Of a stretch of 64,000 nt of DNA, positions 10,112 through 19,164 are shown one piece after another (position 1 is the stretch's first letter; every line of letters begins with the position of its first letter). The stretch is taken from positions 1 to 64,000 of the forward strand of contig JAITUU010000045.1 of the NCBI GenBank assembly GCA_031286165.1, given 5' to 3'. The position numbers and the translations under genes were made by a program. Origin of the DNA: Bacteroidales bacterium (GTDB lineage Bacteria; Bacteroidota; Bacteroidia; Bacteroidales; UBA1715). The notes below the pieces were generated by a model. That model searched no databases. It was not told where the DNA came from and worked only from the letters and a program-made list of their open reading frames with translations.

Positions 10112-11875
10112 TTACAAACTTCCCATAGAAAGCAAGAACTCATCGTTGTCGCGCGTCATAGGCATACGTTTACTCAAAAATTCCATTGCTTCCACAGGGT
10201 TCATGTCGTTCAAGAAATTGCGTAATATCCACTGTTTGCTTAGGCGCGTTTTATCCACAAGAAGGTCATCTCTTCGCGTGCTCGAAAGATTGACATCTAC
10301 TGCCGGATAAATGCGTTTGTTGGCTATACGGCGGTCTAACTGCAATTCCATGTTGCCGGTTCCTTTAAATTCCTCAAAAATCACATCGTCCATTTTTGAG
10401 CCTGTTTCGGTGAGTGCTGTGGCTATAATGGTGAGCGAACCGCCATTTTCTATATTTCGTGCGGCTCCAAAGAAACGTTTTGGTTTGTGCAGTGCATTTG
10501 CATCGACCCCGCCCGAAAGAATTTTTCCCGATGCGGGTTGTGCCATATTGAAGGCGCGAGCAAGTCGTGTGATAGAATCCAAGAGAATACACACATCGTG
10601 TCCACATTCCACAAGGCGTTTTGCTTTTTCGAGCACAATGTTTGCCACTTTCACGTGTCTATCAGAAGGTTCGTCAAATGTAGATGCAATCACTTCGGCT
10701 TTCACGCTGCGTTTCATGTCGGTAACTTCTTCGGGGCGTTCGTCTATTAATAAAATCAAAAGATACACTTCGGGGTGATTGTCGGCTATGGCGTTGGCAA
10801 TATTTTTGAGCAGAGTGGTTTTCCCGGTTTTTGGTTGCGCCACTATCAGTCCGCGTTGTCCTTTTCCTATTGGGGTGAAAAGGTCTATAATGCGGGTTGA
10901 TAAATCGTTTTTACTGCCGGTAAGGTTAAATTTTTCTTCGGGGAAAAGCGGCGTAAGGTGGTCGAAATGCACACGGTCGCGTACATCATCGGGCACTCGT
11001 CCGTTGATTTTTTGAATTTTTACCAGCGGAAAATATTTTTCGCCTTCTTTGGGTGGACGAATAGTTCCTTCTATGGTATCGCCGGTTTTTAGCCCGAAGG
11101 TTTTAATTTGCTGCTGTGCCACGTAAATATCATCGGGCGAATTGAGGTAATTGTAATCAGCCGAACGCAAAAATCCGAATCCTTCCTGCATCAAATCGAG
11201 TACGCCGGTGCCGGTAATAATATCATCGAACTCCGAAGGTTTTTCTTCAACCTTTGGGGCGTTTTGATTTTGGTTGTGCTGGTTTTTATTCTGATTTTGC
11301 TGATTGTTCTGGTGCTGTTGGTTTTGCTGTTTATGCTGGTTCTGTTGTTTGTTGTGGTTTTGTTTATTGTGATTGTGCTGTTGTTGCGAATTTTCACTGT
11401 ATTCCTGTGTTTGTTCTTGTTTGTGCGTTTCGGTTTGTTGCTGAGCGTGTTCCGATTCTTGTGTTTGGGCTACGGAAATTTCGGATTCTGTCTGCACATC
11501 GAGCGTAGAATGTTGCTCTGCGGCAGCGGAATTGTGGCTTATCGCAGCTTCGGCAATAGGCTCTTCTATTACTTCTTTGTGCGGCAGCGGACTGTCGTAT
11601 TTGCGCGTAGAAATTGTGGTGCGAATACGTTTTCTTTTTCCTTCCGTACTACTGTTCGTAGTTGTGTTTTGTGTTGAAGATTGTGTTGCAATATTCTTAT
11701 TTTCAGTTTGTTGCAATTGCTCTTCGGCGTTTTGTTTTGGTAATATATTTTGTTTTTCGAGAATCTGATTTGTGATGTCTTCTTTTGTTTTATCGGTGGG
11801 GTCTATACCCATGTCTTTTGCAATAGAATTTCTTTTTTTCCATTGCATAGCAAGTAATTCGTTTGCTTGGTACAT
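10112..11875 (-). CDS. rho: transcription termination factor Rho with large disordered insertion
   Basis: Rho is the hexameric RNA helicase that ends transcription. I chose the ATG at 11875 (587 residues, [10 protein letters not shown]) because the next residues form the Rho N-terminal helical domain, and the in-frame ATG at 11980 would add 35 unrelated residues. Order: helical domain about 1-42, low-complexity region about 45-215 whose core (144-206) is almost wholly Gln, Asn, His and Lys, RNA-binding cold-shock fold ([17 protein letters not shown]), then the ATPase with Walker A in PKTGKTT and Walker B in [12 protein letters not shown]. Bacteroidetes Rho commonly carries a disordered insertion, and the Bacteroides one has been reported to drive phase separation. 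Confidence 0.95.
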   Translation of the reverse strand: MYQANELLAMQWKKRNSIAKDMGIDPTDKTKEDITNQILEKQNILPKQNAEEQLQQTENKNIATQSSTQNTTTNSSTEGKRKRIRTTISTRKYDSPLPHKEVIEEPIAEAAISHNSAAAEQHSTLDVQTESEISVAQTQESEHAQQQTETHKQEQTQEYSENSQQQHNHNKQNHNKQQNQHKQQNQQHQNNQQNQNKNQHNQNQNAPKVEEKPSEFDDIITGTGVLDLMQEGFGFLRSADYNYLNSPDDIYVAQQQIKTFGLKTGDTIEGTIRPPKEGEKYFPLVKIQKINGRVPDDVRDRVHFDHLTPLFPEEKFNLTGSKNDLSTRIIDLFTPIGKGQRGLIVAQPKTGKTTLLKNIANAIADNHPEVYLLILLIDERPEEVTDMKRSVKAEVIASTFDEPSDRHVKVANIVLEKAKRLVECGHDVCILLDSITRLARAFNMAQPASGKILSGGVDANALHKPKRFFGAARNIENGGSLTIIATALTETGSKMDDVIFEEFKGTGNMELQLDRRIANKRIYPAVDVNLSSTRRDDLLVDKTRLSKQWILRNFLNDMNPVEAMEFLSKRMPMTRDNDEFLLSMGSL

Positions 11876-12061
11876 AAAAAATAGTAATAGGGTTAAATTT
11901 TGATTGTCAATGTGAATTTTTGAGGGGAAACTACAAAGTGCGAACCGACTTGTAGTTGCTAATGTTGAAATTCGGGGCAAAGATATATAAATTTTTGAAA
12001 AACGAAAAAAAACTGAGAAAAATCCTTATTTTTGAACATCGTTTTACGTATAAACTGAATT

Positions 12062-13783
12062 ATGAAGCGTTTATTGTGCATAGTTTTTGGTGTATTGTGT
12101 GTTTTTTGCGCTTTTGCGCAAAATCAATTACCTATGGCGCACGAAATTTCCACCTATTGGTTGTTTCATTTTTGTATGGGGCTTTTAGGTGGTTTAACGC
12201 TTTTTCTGTTGGGTATCAATATGCTCAGCAAGGGCTTGCAAAAAAGCGTGGGCGATAAAATGCGTTCTATTGTGAGTTCGCTCACGCGCAATAATTACAT
12301 AGGATTTGCAGTGGGGGCGGTGGTTACGGCGGTTATTCAAAGTAGCACCGCCACTTCGGTTATGTTGGTGAGTTTTGTTAATTCCAAACTCATGCGCTAT
12401 TCACAAACGCTTGCCATTTTGCTCGGTGCGGCGGTGGGTTCCACTATTACGGTGCAATTAATTTCTCTCAATCTTTCGAGTTATTCCTTCCTTTTTATTA
12501 TAGCCGGCGGATTTATGACCATGTTTGGCAGTCGTAAACAAGTGCAATACATAGGTCAGGCTATTTTGGGTTTCGGAATTTTATTTTTCGGAATGCAACT
12601 CATGTCGGACGCAATAGCCCCCGTGCGCGAAATGCCTGCGTTTACCGCTATTTTTATTGCCCTGCAAAATCCCTTTGTGGGAATTTTTGTGGGTGCGCTT
12701 TTTACCATTATAGTGCAAAGCAGCGGCGCAAGTATTGGTATTATTATGATATTGGCATCGCAAGGACTGCTTTCGCTCGAAGCCTCGCTGGCATTCACGC
12801 TGGGTGCAAATTTGGGAACGCCTTCTACGGCAATTATTGCGAGTTTCAACGCTTCGGTGGAATCCAAGCGCGTAGCCTACACTATGCTGTTTTTCAAAAT
12901 TATTATGTGCTTAATCTTTGTGTGGATTATTCCGATTATTTCACACTACGCCGGTGCTACCGGCAGTGCGTGGAAAATTGCCGAACACTTGCCGCGTACC
13001 ATAGCCAATGCGCACATGATTTTCAACCTTACGGTGGCACTGTTGGTATTTCCGTTTTTGTCGCGAGTGGAGCAATGTATTGTGAGGATTTTTCCCGAAC
13101 CACCGGCTGTGGCACGAGATGTACTTACCCGCTATTTAGATAATTCGCTGCTCAATCAGCCTGCAATTGCTTTGCATTTGGCAAAAGAGGAAACTCTGCG
13201 GCTGGGGAGAAAAATTCAAATCAATTTGGAAATGGTGATTTTTCCATTTTTGAAAAACGATGCTCGCTACTTAAAAACAATGGAAAAACAGCGCGAAAAA
13301 ATTAAAAATTTGCGCGATGAAATTCATAATTATGTGCTGAAAATCAATGAAAACGACCAAACGAAAAGCAGTGCCGAAACGCTCTTTTCCATAGAGCATA
13401 CGCTTATGGAACTTTCTTTTATCAACGACACCCTCACTCGTACCCTGCGCAGCAGTGCCGAAAAATGGATAGAGCGCAATTATGTGTTTTCCGAAGAAGA
13501 ACGCACCGCAATTATTGATTTTCATTCGCACACCGTGCAACTTTTTAATCAAGCAATGCAGGTGTTCAACGATTTTACGGCAGTAGATGCGCTGCGAATA
13601 AAGAAAAATGCAAAACAGTTGCAGCGTAAAAAAATGCAACTCGAAAAACAAACCTATCAGCGGCTGTTTGCCCAAGAGAGTATAGAACTCTCGAACTCAA
13701 AAACTTACGTGGAAATTATCAATATGTTTAAACTCATAGGCGAACACGCCAACAATATTGTGCAAACGAAAATGAGTTCGTAA
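12062..13783 (+). CDS. Na/Pi cotransporter family protein (NptA-like) with PhoU-like tail
   Basis: The 573-residue inner membrane protein has a cleavable-looking start (ending CAFAQ) and two Na/Pi-cotransporter repeats, each with the diagnostic QSS motif: AVIQSSTATS near residue 98 and IIVQSSGASIG near 220. About eight hydrophobic segments precede residue 350. The last 200 residues are charged and helical, resembling the PhoU-like helical tail of this family. It probably imports phosphate with sodium. A TATTTTTG at 12027-12034 could be the -7 box, but no -33 at the right distance was found. Confidence 0.88.
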   Translation: MKRLLCIVFGVLCVFCAFAQNQLPMAHEISTYWLFHFCMGLLGGLTLFLLGINMLSKGLQKSVGDKMRSIVSSLTRNNYIGFAVGAVVTAVIQSSTATSVMLVSFVNSKLMRYSQTLAILLGAAVGSTITVQLISLNLSSYSFLFIIAGGFMTMFGSRKQVQYIGQAILGFGILFFGMQLMSDAIAPVREMPAFTAIFIALQNPFVGIFVGALFTIIVQSSGASIGIIMILASQGLLSLEASLAFTLGANLGTPSTAIIASFNASVESKRVAYTMLFFKIIMCLIFVWIIPIISHYAGATGSAWKIAEHLPRTIANAHMIFNLTVALLVFPFLSRVEQCIVRIFPEPPAVARDVLTRYLDNSLLNQPAIALHLAKEETLRLGRKIQINLEMVIFPFLKNDARYLKTMEKQREKIKNLRDEIHNYVLKINENDQTKSSAETLFSIEHTLMELSFINDTLTRTLRSSAEKWIERNYVFSEEERTAIIDFHSHTVQLFNQAMQVFNDFTAVDALRIKKNAKQLQRKKMQLEKQTYQRLFAQESIELSNSKTYVEIINMFKLIGEHANNIVQTKMSS

Positions 13784-13796
13784 AGGATGGTAATTG

Positions 13797-13828
13797 TTGC
13801 AAAATTCTCAATAGAAATACTACCTTTG
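13797..13828 (+). promoter_or_regulatory. promoter of the MmeI-like gene
   Basis: TTG at 13797-13799, a 21-base spacer and TACCTTTG at 13821-13828 match the Bacteroidetes promoter well. Transcription would begin near 13834, after the upstream in-frame ATG at 13831, which supports 13855 as the true start. Confidence 0.6.
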
Positions 13829-13854
13829 CATTGGTAAATTACTCATTGAAAACA

Positions 13855-16848
13855 ATGGCATTCAGTTGGAACGAAATAAAAGAGCGAGCGATTCATTTTT
13901 CGCGCGAATGGGCGGGTACGGCGCAGGAAGAAGCCGATGCCAAGCCGTTTTTGGACGCATTTTTCGATGTGTTCGGTATTTCGCGCCGCAAAGTGGGCAC
14001 CTTTGAGCATCGCGTAAAAAAACTCTCCGATGCCGATGGCTACATTGATTTGCTGTGGAAGGGTACTATTTTGGTGGAAATGAAAAGTCGTGGGCGCAAC
14101 CTCGACCGCGCTTTTGAGCAGGCTCTGGAATACACGCATGGACTGAAAGCGCACGAACTTCCGCGATTTATTCTCGTATGCGATTTCGAGATTTTCCGAT
14201 TGTATGACTTGGAAGCAAGGGATTTCAATCCCTTGTCGGAAGAAACAGCAAGGGGGATTGCCCCCTTGTCAAGTGGGGCTTTCGTGGAATTTCGTTTAGC
14301 CGACCTTGTGCACAACGTGCAGCACTTCGGCTCTCTGCTCGGTTACGAGAAAAAAGAATACAAAGAACAGAACCCTGTGAATGTAAAGGCAGCCGAACTA
14401 ATGGGAAAATTGCACGACCGACTGAAAGAAATCGGTTATGAAGGACACCCATTGGAAGTGTATCTCGTGCGATTGCTCTTTTTGCTTTTTTCCGAAGATA
14501 CCACGATTTTCGAGAAACAACAATTTCAAGATTTTATAGAACGGCGTACCAATGAAGACGGAAGCGACCTCGCCGAAAAATTGGCATCGCTTTTTCAAAC
14601 CCTCAATACGCCAAAAGAAAAACGCCTTCGTAATTTAGACGAAGACCTGAATGCGTTCCCATACATAAACGGAAAATTGTTTGAAGAAAATTTGCCCTTG
14701 GCGAGTTTCGACAGCAAAATGCGACAGGCTCTTTTGGAATGTGCTTACTTGGATTGGAGCGAAATTTCGCCGGCAATTTTCGGGTCAATGTTTCAAAGTG
14801 TGATGAATCCCAAAGAACGCCACGCGCTGGGAGCGCACTACACGAGCGAAAAAAATATACTCAAACTCATCAAACCGCTCTTTTTGGACGAACTTTATCG
14901 CGAGTTTGAACAAATAAAACAAGCACGAGGGCATGCTCCCTTGTTGCAAACATTCCACAAAAAACTCGGTTCGTTGCACTTTCTTGACCCTGCCTGCGGT
15001 TGCGGTAATTTTTTGGTAATCACCTATCGCGAACTGCGTTTGTTGGAATTGGAAGTTCTGCGTTCGTTGTACAAAACCGGCGAGCGATTTTTAGATGTCA
15101 GTCAAGTATTGTGGGTGGACGTGGACCAATTTTACGGCATAGAGTACGAAGAATTTCCGGCACGGATAGCCGAAGTTGCTCTGTGGCTTATTGACCATCA
15201 AATGAATATGAAGGTGAGTGCCGAATTTGGGCAATATTTTGTGCGCCTGCCGCTCAAAAAATCGGCAAAAATAGTGCATGGCAACGCGCTGAAAATAAAT
15301 TGGGCTACGCTCAAAACACACAATACGGCGTATATTTATGCCGATGAATTGAATTATCAAGTGGTGAGTGAAGCTATGGCAACTTACGGAACGGTGAATG
15401 TGATTACCAAATCGGCAACAAAAATTTCGCCCGAAAGCGATTTTCCCGAATCCCGAAAACCACAGCGTATTCACTACGATTATATACTCGGCAATCCGCC
15501 TTTTATTGGTTCGCGAGTAATGAGTAAAGAGCAAAAAGAGGATTTAAACAGTGTGTTCGGGAAAAACATAGGCGATTTGGATTACGTTACAGCGTGGTAT
15601 ATTAAAGCCGCGCAGTATATAACAAGGGGGCATGCCCCCTTGCCAACCAAAGTAGCGTTTGTAAGCACCAATTCCATAGTGCAAGGATTGCAAGTGAGTT
15701 TGCTTTGGGGGCAAATGATACATACTTACGGTGTGAAAATTCACTTTGCGCACCGCACGTTTAAGTGGAGCAACGAGGCGCGAGGAAATGCTGCCGTATA
15801 TTGCGTGATTGTGGGTTTTGCCAATTTCGACACGCCGGAAAAACGAATATTTGAGTATGAAAACGTGAAGGGCGAGGCGCATGAAGTAAAAGCGAAAAAC
15901 ATCAATCCGTATTTGATAGATGCAAAAGATATTTTTATAGAAAAACGGAGAAAACCAATTTGCAACGTGCCGGCAATAGTGTTTGGAAATATGCCTAATG
16001 ACGGCGGAAATTTTTTATTTGACGATGAAGAAAAGAGCGCGTTTGTGAAAAAAGAACCGCTTGCCGAACAATGGTTAAAACCGTTTATAGGTGCCTATGA
16101 ATTTTTGAACGGCGAAAAACGGTGGTGTTTGTGGCTCAAAGATGCAAATCCTACGGAAATGCACAAAGCAAAATCAGTAATAGTGCGGATAGACAATGTG
16201 AAAAAACTGCGAGCAGCAAGCAATAGAGAGGCAACTCAAAAACGTGCCGATTTTCCTACCTTGTTTGGCGAAATACGTCAGCCCGAAAACGATTATATTC
16301 TCATTCCGCGTGTTTCTTCGGAGAATAGAACCTATATTCCATTGGGATTTTTCTCCTCACACGATATTGTGGGCGATACCTGCCTTGCTGTGCCCAATGC
16401 CGCGCTCTATCACTTCGGCGTGTTGATGTCTGCTATGCACATGGCGTGGGTGAGTGTGGTGTGCGGCAGGTTGGAAAGTAGGTATCGGTATTCCAACGAA
16501 GTGGTATATAATAATTTCCCTTGGGCAGAAAATCCTTTGGAAAAGCACATAAAAGCGGTAGAAAAAGCGGCGCAGAGGGTGCTCGATGTGCGTGCGCAGT
16601 TTCCCGAAAGTTCGCTGGCGCATCTTTACAATCCGCTCACTATGCCGCCCGAACTCACCAAAGCGCACCGCGAACTCGACAAAGCAGTCGATGAATCCTA
16701 TGGTTTAACAAGGGGTTTAAACCCCTTGCTGAGTGGAACCGCCCGCATGGAGTTCCTCTTTGCACTCTACGAAAAATACACGGCGGATTTGTTTACGGAA
16801 GAGAAAAAAAAAGTGAAGAAGAAAAAAAACAGTAATACAACAAACTAA
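13855..16848 (+). CDS. MmeI-like type IIG/IIL restriction endonuclease-methyltransferase
   Basis: A single 997-residue protein that should both cleave DNA and methylate adenine. The start MAFSWNEIKERAIHF matches the MmeI family start. The nuclease site D65-X9-E75-X-K77 (IDLLWKG to VEMKSRG) has the MmeI D-X9-EXK spacing. Methylase motif I is DPACGCGNF (378-386) and motif IV NPPF (547-550). A target-recognition domain follows (about 720-900, ending in ESRYRYSNEVVYNNFPW). Five palindromic inserts encode heptapeptides of the form (A/T)RxxxPL at residues 121-127, 132-138, 357-363, 590-596 and 952-958. None destroys a catalytic motif, and the frame is open. No separate modification or specificity gene is nearby. 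gldB follows by 6 bases. Confidence 0.93.
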   Translation: MAFSWNEIKERAIHFSREWAGTAQEEADAKPFLDAFFDVFGISRRKVGTFEHRVKKLSDADGYIDLLWKGTILVEMKSRGRNLDRAFEQALEYTHGLKAHELPRFILVCDFEIFRLYDLEARDFNPLSEETARGIAPLSSGAFVEFRLADLVHNVQHFGSLLGYEKKEYKEQNPVNVKAAELMGKLHDRLKEIGYEGHPLEVYLVRLLFLLFSEDTTIFEKQQFQDFIERRTNEDGSDLAEKLASLFQTLNTPKEKRLRNLDEDLNAFPYINGKLFEENLPLASFDSKMRQALLECAYLDWSEISPAIFGSMFQSVMNPKERHALGAHYTSEKNILKLIKPLFLDELYREFEQIKQARGHAPLLQTFHKKLGSLHFLDPACGCGNFLVITYRELRLLELEVLRSLYKTGERFLDVSQVLWVDVDQFYGIEYEEFPARIAEVALWLIDHQMNMKVSAEFGQYFVRLPLKKSAKIVHGNALKINWATLKTHNTAYIYADELNYQVVSEAMATYGTVNVITKSATKISPESDFPESRKPQRIHYDYILGNPPFIGSRVMSKEQKEDLNSVFGKNIGDLDYVTAWYIKAAQYITRGHAPLPTKVAFVSTNSIVQGLQVSLLWGQMIHTYGVKIHFAHRTFKWSNEARGNAAVYCVIVGFANFDTPEKRIFEYENVKGEAHEVKAKNINPYLIDAKDIFIEKRRKPICNVPAIVFGNMPNDGGNFLFDDEEKSAFVKKEPLAEQWLKPFIGAYEFLNGEKRWCLWLKDANPTEMHKAKSVIVRIDNVKKLRAASNREATQKRADFPTLFGEIRQPENDYILIPRVSSENRTYIPLGFFSSHDIVGDTCLAVPNAALYHFGVLMSAMHMAWVSVVCGRLESRYRYSNEVVYNNFPWAENPLEKHIKAVEKAAQRVLDVRAQFPESSLAHLYNPLTMPPELTKAHRELDKAVDESYGLTRGLNPLLSGTARMEFLFALYEKYTADLFTEEKKKVKKKKNSNTTN
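14216..14235. repeat. in-frame palindrome, copy 1
   Basis: CAAGGGATTTCAATCCCTTG has perfect 9-base arms around TC. It starts at codon position 2 and encodes the ARDFNPL block (with the preceding G) of the MmeI-like protein, just after the nuclease domain. Confidence 0.9.
14249..14268. repeat. in-frame palindrome, copy 2
   Basis: CAAGGGGGATTGCCCCCTTG has perfect 8-base arms. It lies 13 bases after copy 1, in the same codon phase, and encodes ARGIAPL. Confidence 0.9.
14924..14943. repeat. in-frame palindrome, degenerate copy 3
   Basis: CACGAGGGCATGCTCCCTTG differs from a perfect palindrome by three bases in the left arm, but encodes ARGHAPL in the same phase as the others. It lies 14 residues before methylase motif I. 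The decay with protein sequence kept suggests selection on the peptide or simple age. Confidence 0.8.
15623..15642. repeat. in-frame palindrome, copy 4
   Basis: CAAGGGGGCATGCCCCCTTG is a perfect 20-base palindrome, same codon phase, encoding TRGHAPL. It lies about 40 residues after the NPPF motif. Confidence 0.9.
16709..16728. repeat. in-frame palindrome, copy 5
   Basis: CAAGGGGTTTAAACCCCTTG is a perfect 20-base palindrome, same phase, encoding TRGLNPL in the C-terminal helical tail of the MmeI-like protein. Confidence 0.9.
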
Positions 16849-16854
16849 GTAGTT

Positions 16855-17880
16855 ATGAAAAAACACTCTATTTTATATATTCTCGCGCTTGCATTGTGTA
16901 TGTGTTCGTGTGCGAAAAATCCCTACAAACGCGATGTGTCGAGTATTCAGGTGAACTTTACGCTCTATGCTTTTGAGAACGATATTTTGGATTTGGCGCA
17001 GCATTTTTCGGAGGAAAAACGACTTGGCATGATAGCAACATATCCGGTGTTTTTTGAAGTGTTTAACGAGCAAATTATGCGCATAGGCAATTCTTCTGAT
17101 AGTTTATACAGCGCACGCTTACACGAAGTAATGACCGATGAATACATGACCGAAATGTATAAACTAACACTTCCGCTGCGCGAAAATCGTAGTGAAATAC
17201 ACGAAAAACTCCATTCCGCCTTACGCTATTTTCGCTACTACTTTCCGCAGAATCCGCTTCCGCAGTTTCTAACCTTTGTGGGACCGGGAATTTCGGTGGC
17301 AACTATCGACACTTCGGCACTTGGCATTGGTCTCGACCGCTATTTGGGCAGCAATGCCGAAATTTATAAAGAAATGGAAATTGCAAAATTTACCCGTCAA
17401 AATATGATACCCGAACGTATTCCGGTAGATGTGATGCGTGCGCTTGCTGAAAGTACCTTTCCTATGGCATTTGAAGAAAGTTTTTTTGAAGAAAATTACC
17501 TTTTGGCGCACATGATAGGACACGGACGCTATATGTTTTTTGTGAAATCAATGTTGCCCACCACGCCCGATACCATTATTTGGGGTTACACAGCAAAACA
17601 ACTCGAATTTGTGGAGAAGTCGGAGCGGGAATTTTGGAAATATTTTGTGAGTAACAACGATTTGCTCTTTGGTTCAAACTATATGGATATGAAGCGATTT
17701 ACCGAAGACGGACCGTTTACTCACGTATTTACCCGCGAATCACCGGCTCGTATAGGGCAATGGGTGGGTTTCCGCATTGTGGAATCGTTTATGAAACAGA
17801 ATCCTAGCGTAAGCATGCAGGAACTATTCGATATTACTTCGGCGCAGGAAATTATGCAGATGGCTAAGTATAATCCCTAA
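16855..17880 (+). CDS. gldB: gliding motility lipoprotein GldB
   Basis: The 341-residue protein starts with a lipoprotein signal (LALALCMCSCAKN, Cys at 17 or 19). It contains the GldB pattern: the N-terminal VNFTLYAFENDI block, LTFVGPGISVATIDTSALGI, and GYTAKQLEFVEKSEREFWKYF near two thirds of the length, then SPARIGQWVGFRIVESFM. GldB is needed for gliding in Flavobacterium and is widely kept in Bacteroidetes, including non-gliders, probably in envelope or T9SS function. The gene begins 6 bases after the MmeI-like gene and is probably read from its promoter. Confidence 0.88.
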   Translation: MKKHSILYILALALCMCSCAKNPYKRDVSSIQVNFTLYAFENDILDLAQHFSEEKRLGMIATYPVFFEVFNEQIMRIGNSSDSLYSARLHEVMTDEYMTEMYKLTLPLRENRSEIHEKLHSALRYFRYYFPQNPLPQFLTFVGPGISVATIDTSALGIGLDRYLGSNAEIYKEMEIAKFTRQNMIPERIPVDVMRALAESTFPMAFEESFFEENYLLAHMIGHGRYMFFVKSMLPTTPDTIIWGYTAKQLEFVEKSEREFWKYFVSNNDLLFGSNYMDMKRFTEDGPFTHVFTRESPARIGQWVGFRIVESFMKQNPSVSMQELFDITSAQEIMQMAKYNP

Positions 17881-17898
17881 ATAGTTGTTCGATAGTAG

Positions 17899-17927
17899 TT
17901 GGTAGTTATCAGAAATTTTTACATTTG
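17899..17927 (+). promoter_or_regulatory. promoter of the 2-hydroxyacid dehydrogenase gene
   Basis: TTG at 17899-17901, an 18-base spacer and a perfect -7 box TACATTTG at 17920-17927. The ATG follows 23 bases later. Confidence 0.5.
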
Positions 17928-17950
17928 CTTATCACTAACCTCTAAAAATT

Positions 17951-18904
17951 ATGAACCTTGTAATTCTCGATGCCGATACGCTCGGCTCACACGTCAATCT
18001 CCACCGATTTTCGGATTTTGGAAATCTTCGCATATTTGGGCAAACAACCAAGAACGAACGCTTGGCGCATATAGCCGATGCGAATGTGATTATTACCAAT
18101 AAAGTGATAATCGACAAAGAAATTATGGACGCTTGTCCGAATTTGAAATTGCTGTGCCTCACGGCTACGGGTATGAACAATGTGGATTTGCCTTACGCGC
18201 AACGTAAGGGAATAGCGGTAACAAATGCTGCCGGATATTCTACTCACAGTGTGGCGCAGCATACCTTTGCTCTCCTGCTGAGCCTTATGCACCACACGGA
18301 ATATTACAATTCCTACGTGTGGTCTAAAACGTATTCGCGCCAACCGCTGTTTACGCACATTCAGCAGGGCTATCCGCAACTCTATGGTAAAACGTGGGGA
18401 ATTATCGGTTTGGGCGCAATCGGGCGAGCGGTGGCGCACATTGCTACTGCTTTTGGCTGCAACGTGTGTTTTTACTCCACTTCGGGAAAAAATCACGCAA
18501 GTGATTACGAGGAAAAATCACTCCACGATTTGCTCGCTACAAGCGATGTGGTGTCTATTCACGCGCCGCTCAATGAACAAACGCTGAATTTGATAGCGGA
18601 AAAAGAATTGAAAACAATGAAAGCAAGTGCCTACTTGATAAATGTGGGCAGGGGAGGAATAGTGAACGAAGCAGATTTGGCGCAGGCTCTTGCTGCCGGT
18701 GAACTTGCCGGTGCGTGTTTAGATGTGATGCAAACAGAACCATTGCCCGAAACTTCACCGCTTTTGGCGGAAAATCTGCGTGAAAAAGTACTCATTACGC
18801 CTCACATAGCGTGGATAGCAAACGAAGCAATGGATGCACTCATGGATATTGTGTACAATCACATGAAAGATTTTGTTGTTAATTGTCAGACACAAGTCAA
18901 TTAG
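17951..18904 (+). CDS. D-2-hydroxyacid dehydrogenase (glycerate/hydroxypyruvate reductase-like)
   Basis: This 317-residue NAD(P)-dependent oxidoreductase has the Rossmann motif GLGAIGRAVAHIA at about 154-166. The catalytic triad of the family is complete: Arg234 in NVGRGGI, Glu263 in MQTEPLP and His285 in TPHIAW. The TATGMNNVDLPYAQRKGIAV and AAGYSTHSVAQHTFALLL blocks resemble glycerate dehydrogenases. The substrate is not certain, since serA-like, hydroxypyruvate and glyoxylate reductases share these motifs. No serine biosynthesis genes adjoin it. Confidence 0.85.
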   Translation: MNLVILDADTLGSHVNLHRFSDFGNLRIFGQTTKNERLAHIADANVIITNKVIIDKEIMDACPNLKLLCLTATGMNNVDLPYAQRKGIAVTNAAGYSTHSVAQHTFALLLSLMHHTEYYNSYVWSKTYSRQPLFTHIQQGYPQLYGKTWGIIGLGAIGRAVAHIATAFGCNVCFYSTSGKNHASDYEEKSLHDLLATSDVVSIHAPLNEQTLNLIAEKELKTMKASAYLINVGRGGIVNEADLAQALAAGELAGACLDVMQTEPLPETSPLLAENLREKVLITPHIAWIANEAMDALMDIVYNHMKDFVVNCQTQVN

Positions 18905-19010
18905 TCAATTAGATGTTCAAACGTACAGATATATTACAATAAAACACAAAATCTCACGTTTCCTTTTTGTGAAGCCCCAAAATTGCGTATTTTTGCATTC
19001 ATAAAAAAAC

Positions 19011-19070
19011 GTCTGAACCATGATTTTTATACGATTAGTATGATGTATAGGATTATTCATTGCCATGAAT
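19011..19070 (+). repeat. GTCTGAACC-type dispersed repeat, copy A
   Basis: It begins GTCTGAACCATGATTTTTAT and continues with GATTAGTATGAT and GTATAGGATT blocks. The same head and the same alternating GATT/ATAA texture are found at 49071, 50138 and 50589. It is followed after 5 bases by a different repeat (19076-19106). Confidence 0.65.
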
Positions 19071-19075
19071 TATTT

Positions 19076-19106
19076 CGTCATTGCGAACGTAGTGAAGCAA
19101 TCCAGA
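19076..19106 (+). repeat. CGTCATTGCGA...GAAGCAATCC dispersed repeat
   Basis: CGTCATTGCGAACGTAGTGA followed by AGCAATCCAGA. I recall very similar strings as dispersed repeats in many unrelated bacterial genomes. A second copy in the opposite orientation lies at 21007-21034. Confidence 0.7.
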
Positions 19107-19164
19107 GTTTTTCGTTATCAGGTTTCAGTAGTCAAAACTTGCTACTATACCCTGTGTTCTAACA

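Noticed and set aside
11108..11677. Plus-strand frame encoding a strongly hydrophobic, membrane-like protein
   Set aside because: It is the complement of the Gln/Asn/His-rich tract of Rho (TTG, GTT and similar codons read as Leu and Val), so the hydrophobicity is an artefact.
13831..13854. Upstream ATG start for the MmeI-like gene
   Set aside because: It lies at or before the predicted transcription start, and the family start MAFSWNEI begins at 13855.
14216..16728. Palindromes as terminators or frameshift sites in the MmeI-like gene
   Set aside because: No T-tract follows any copy and no slippery sequence or alternative frame is used; all five are in one phase of an intact frame.
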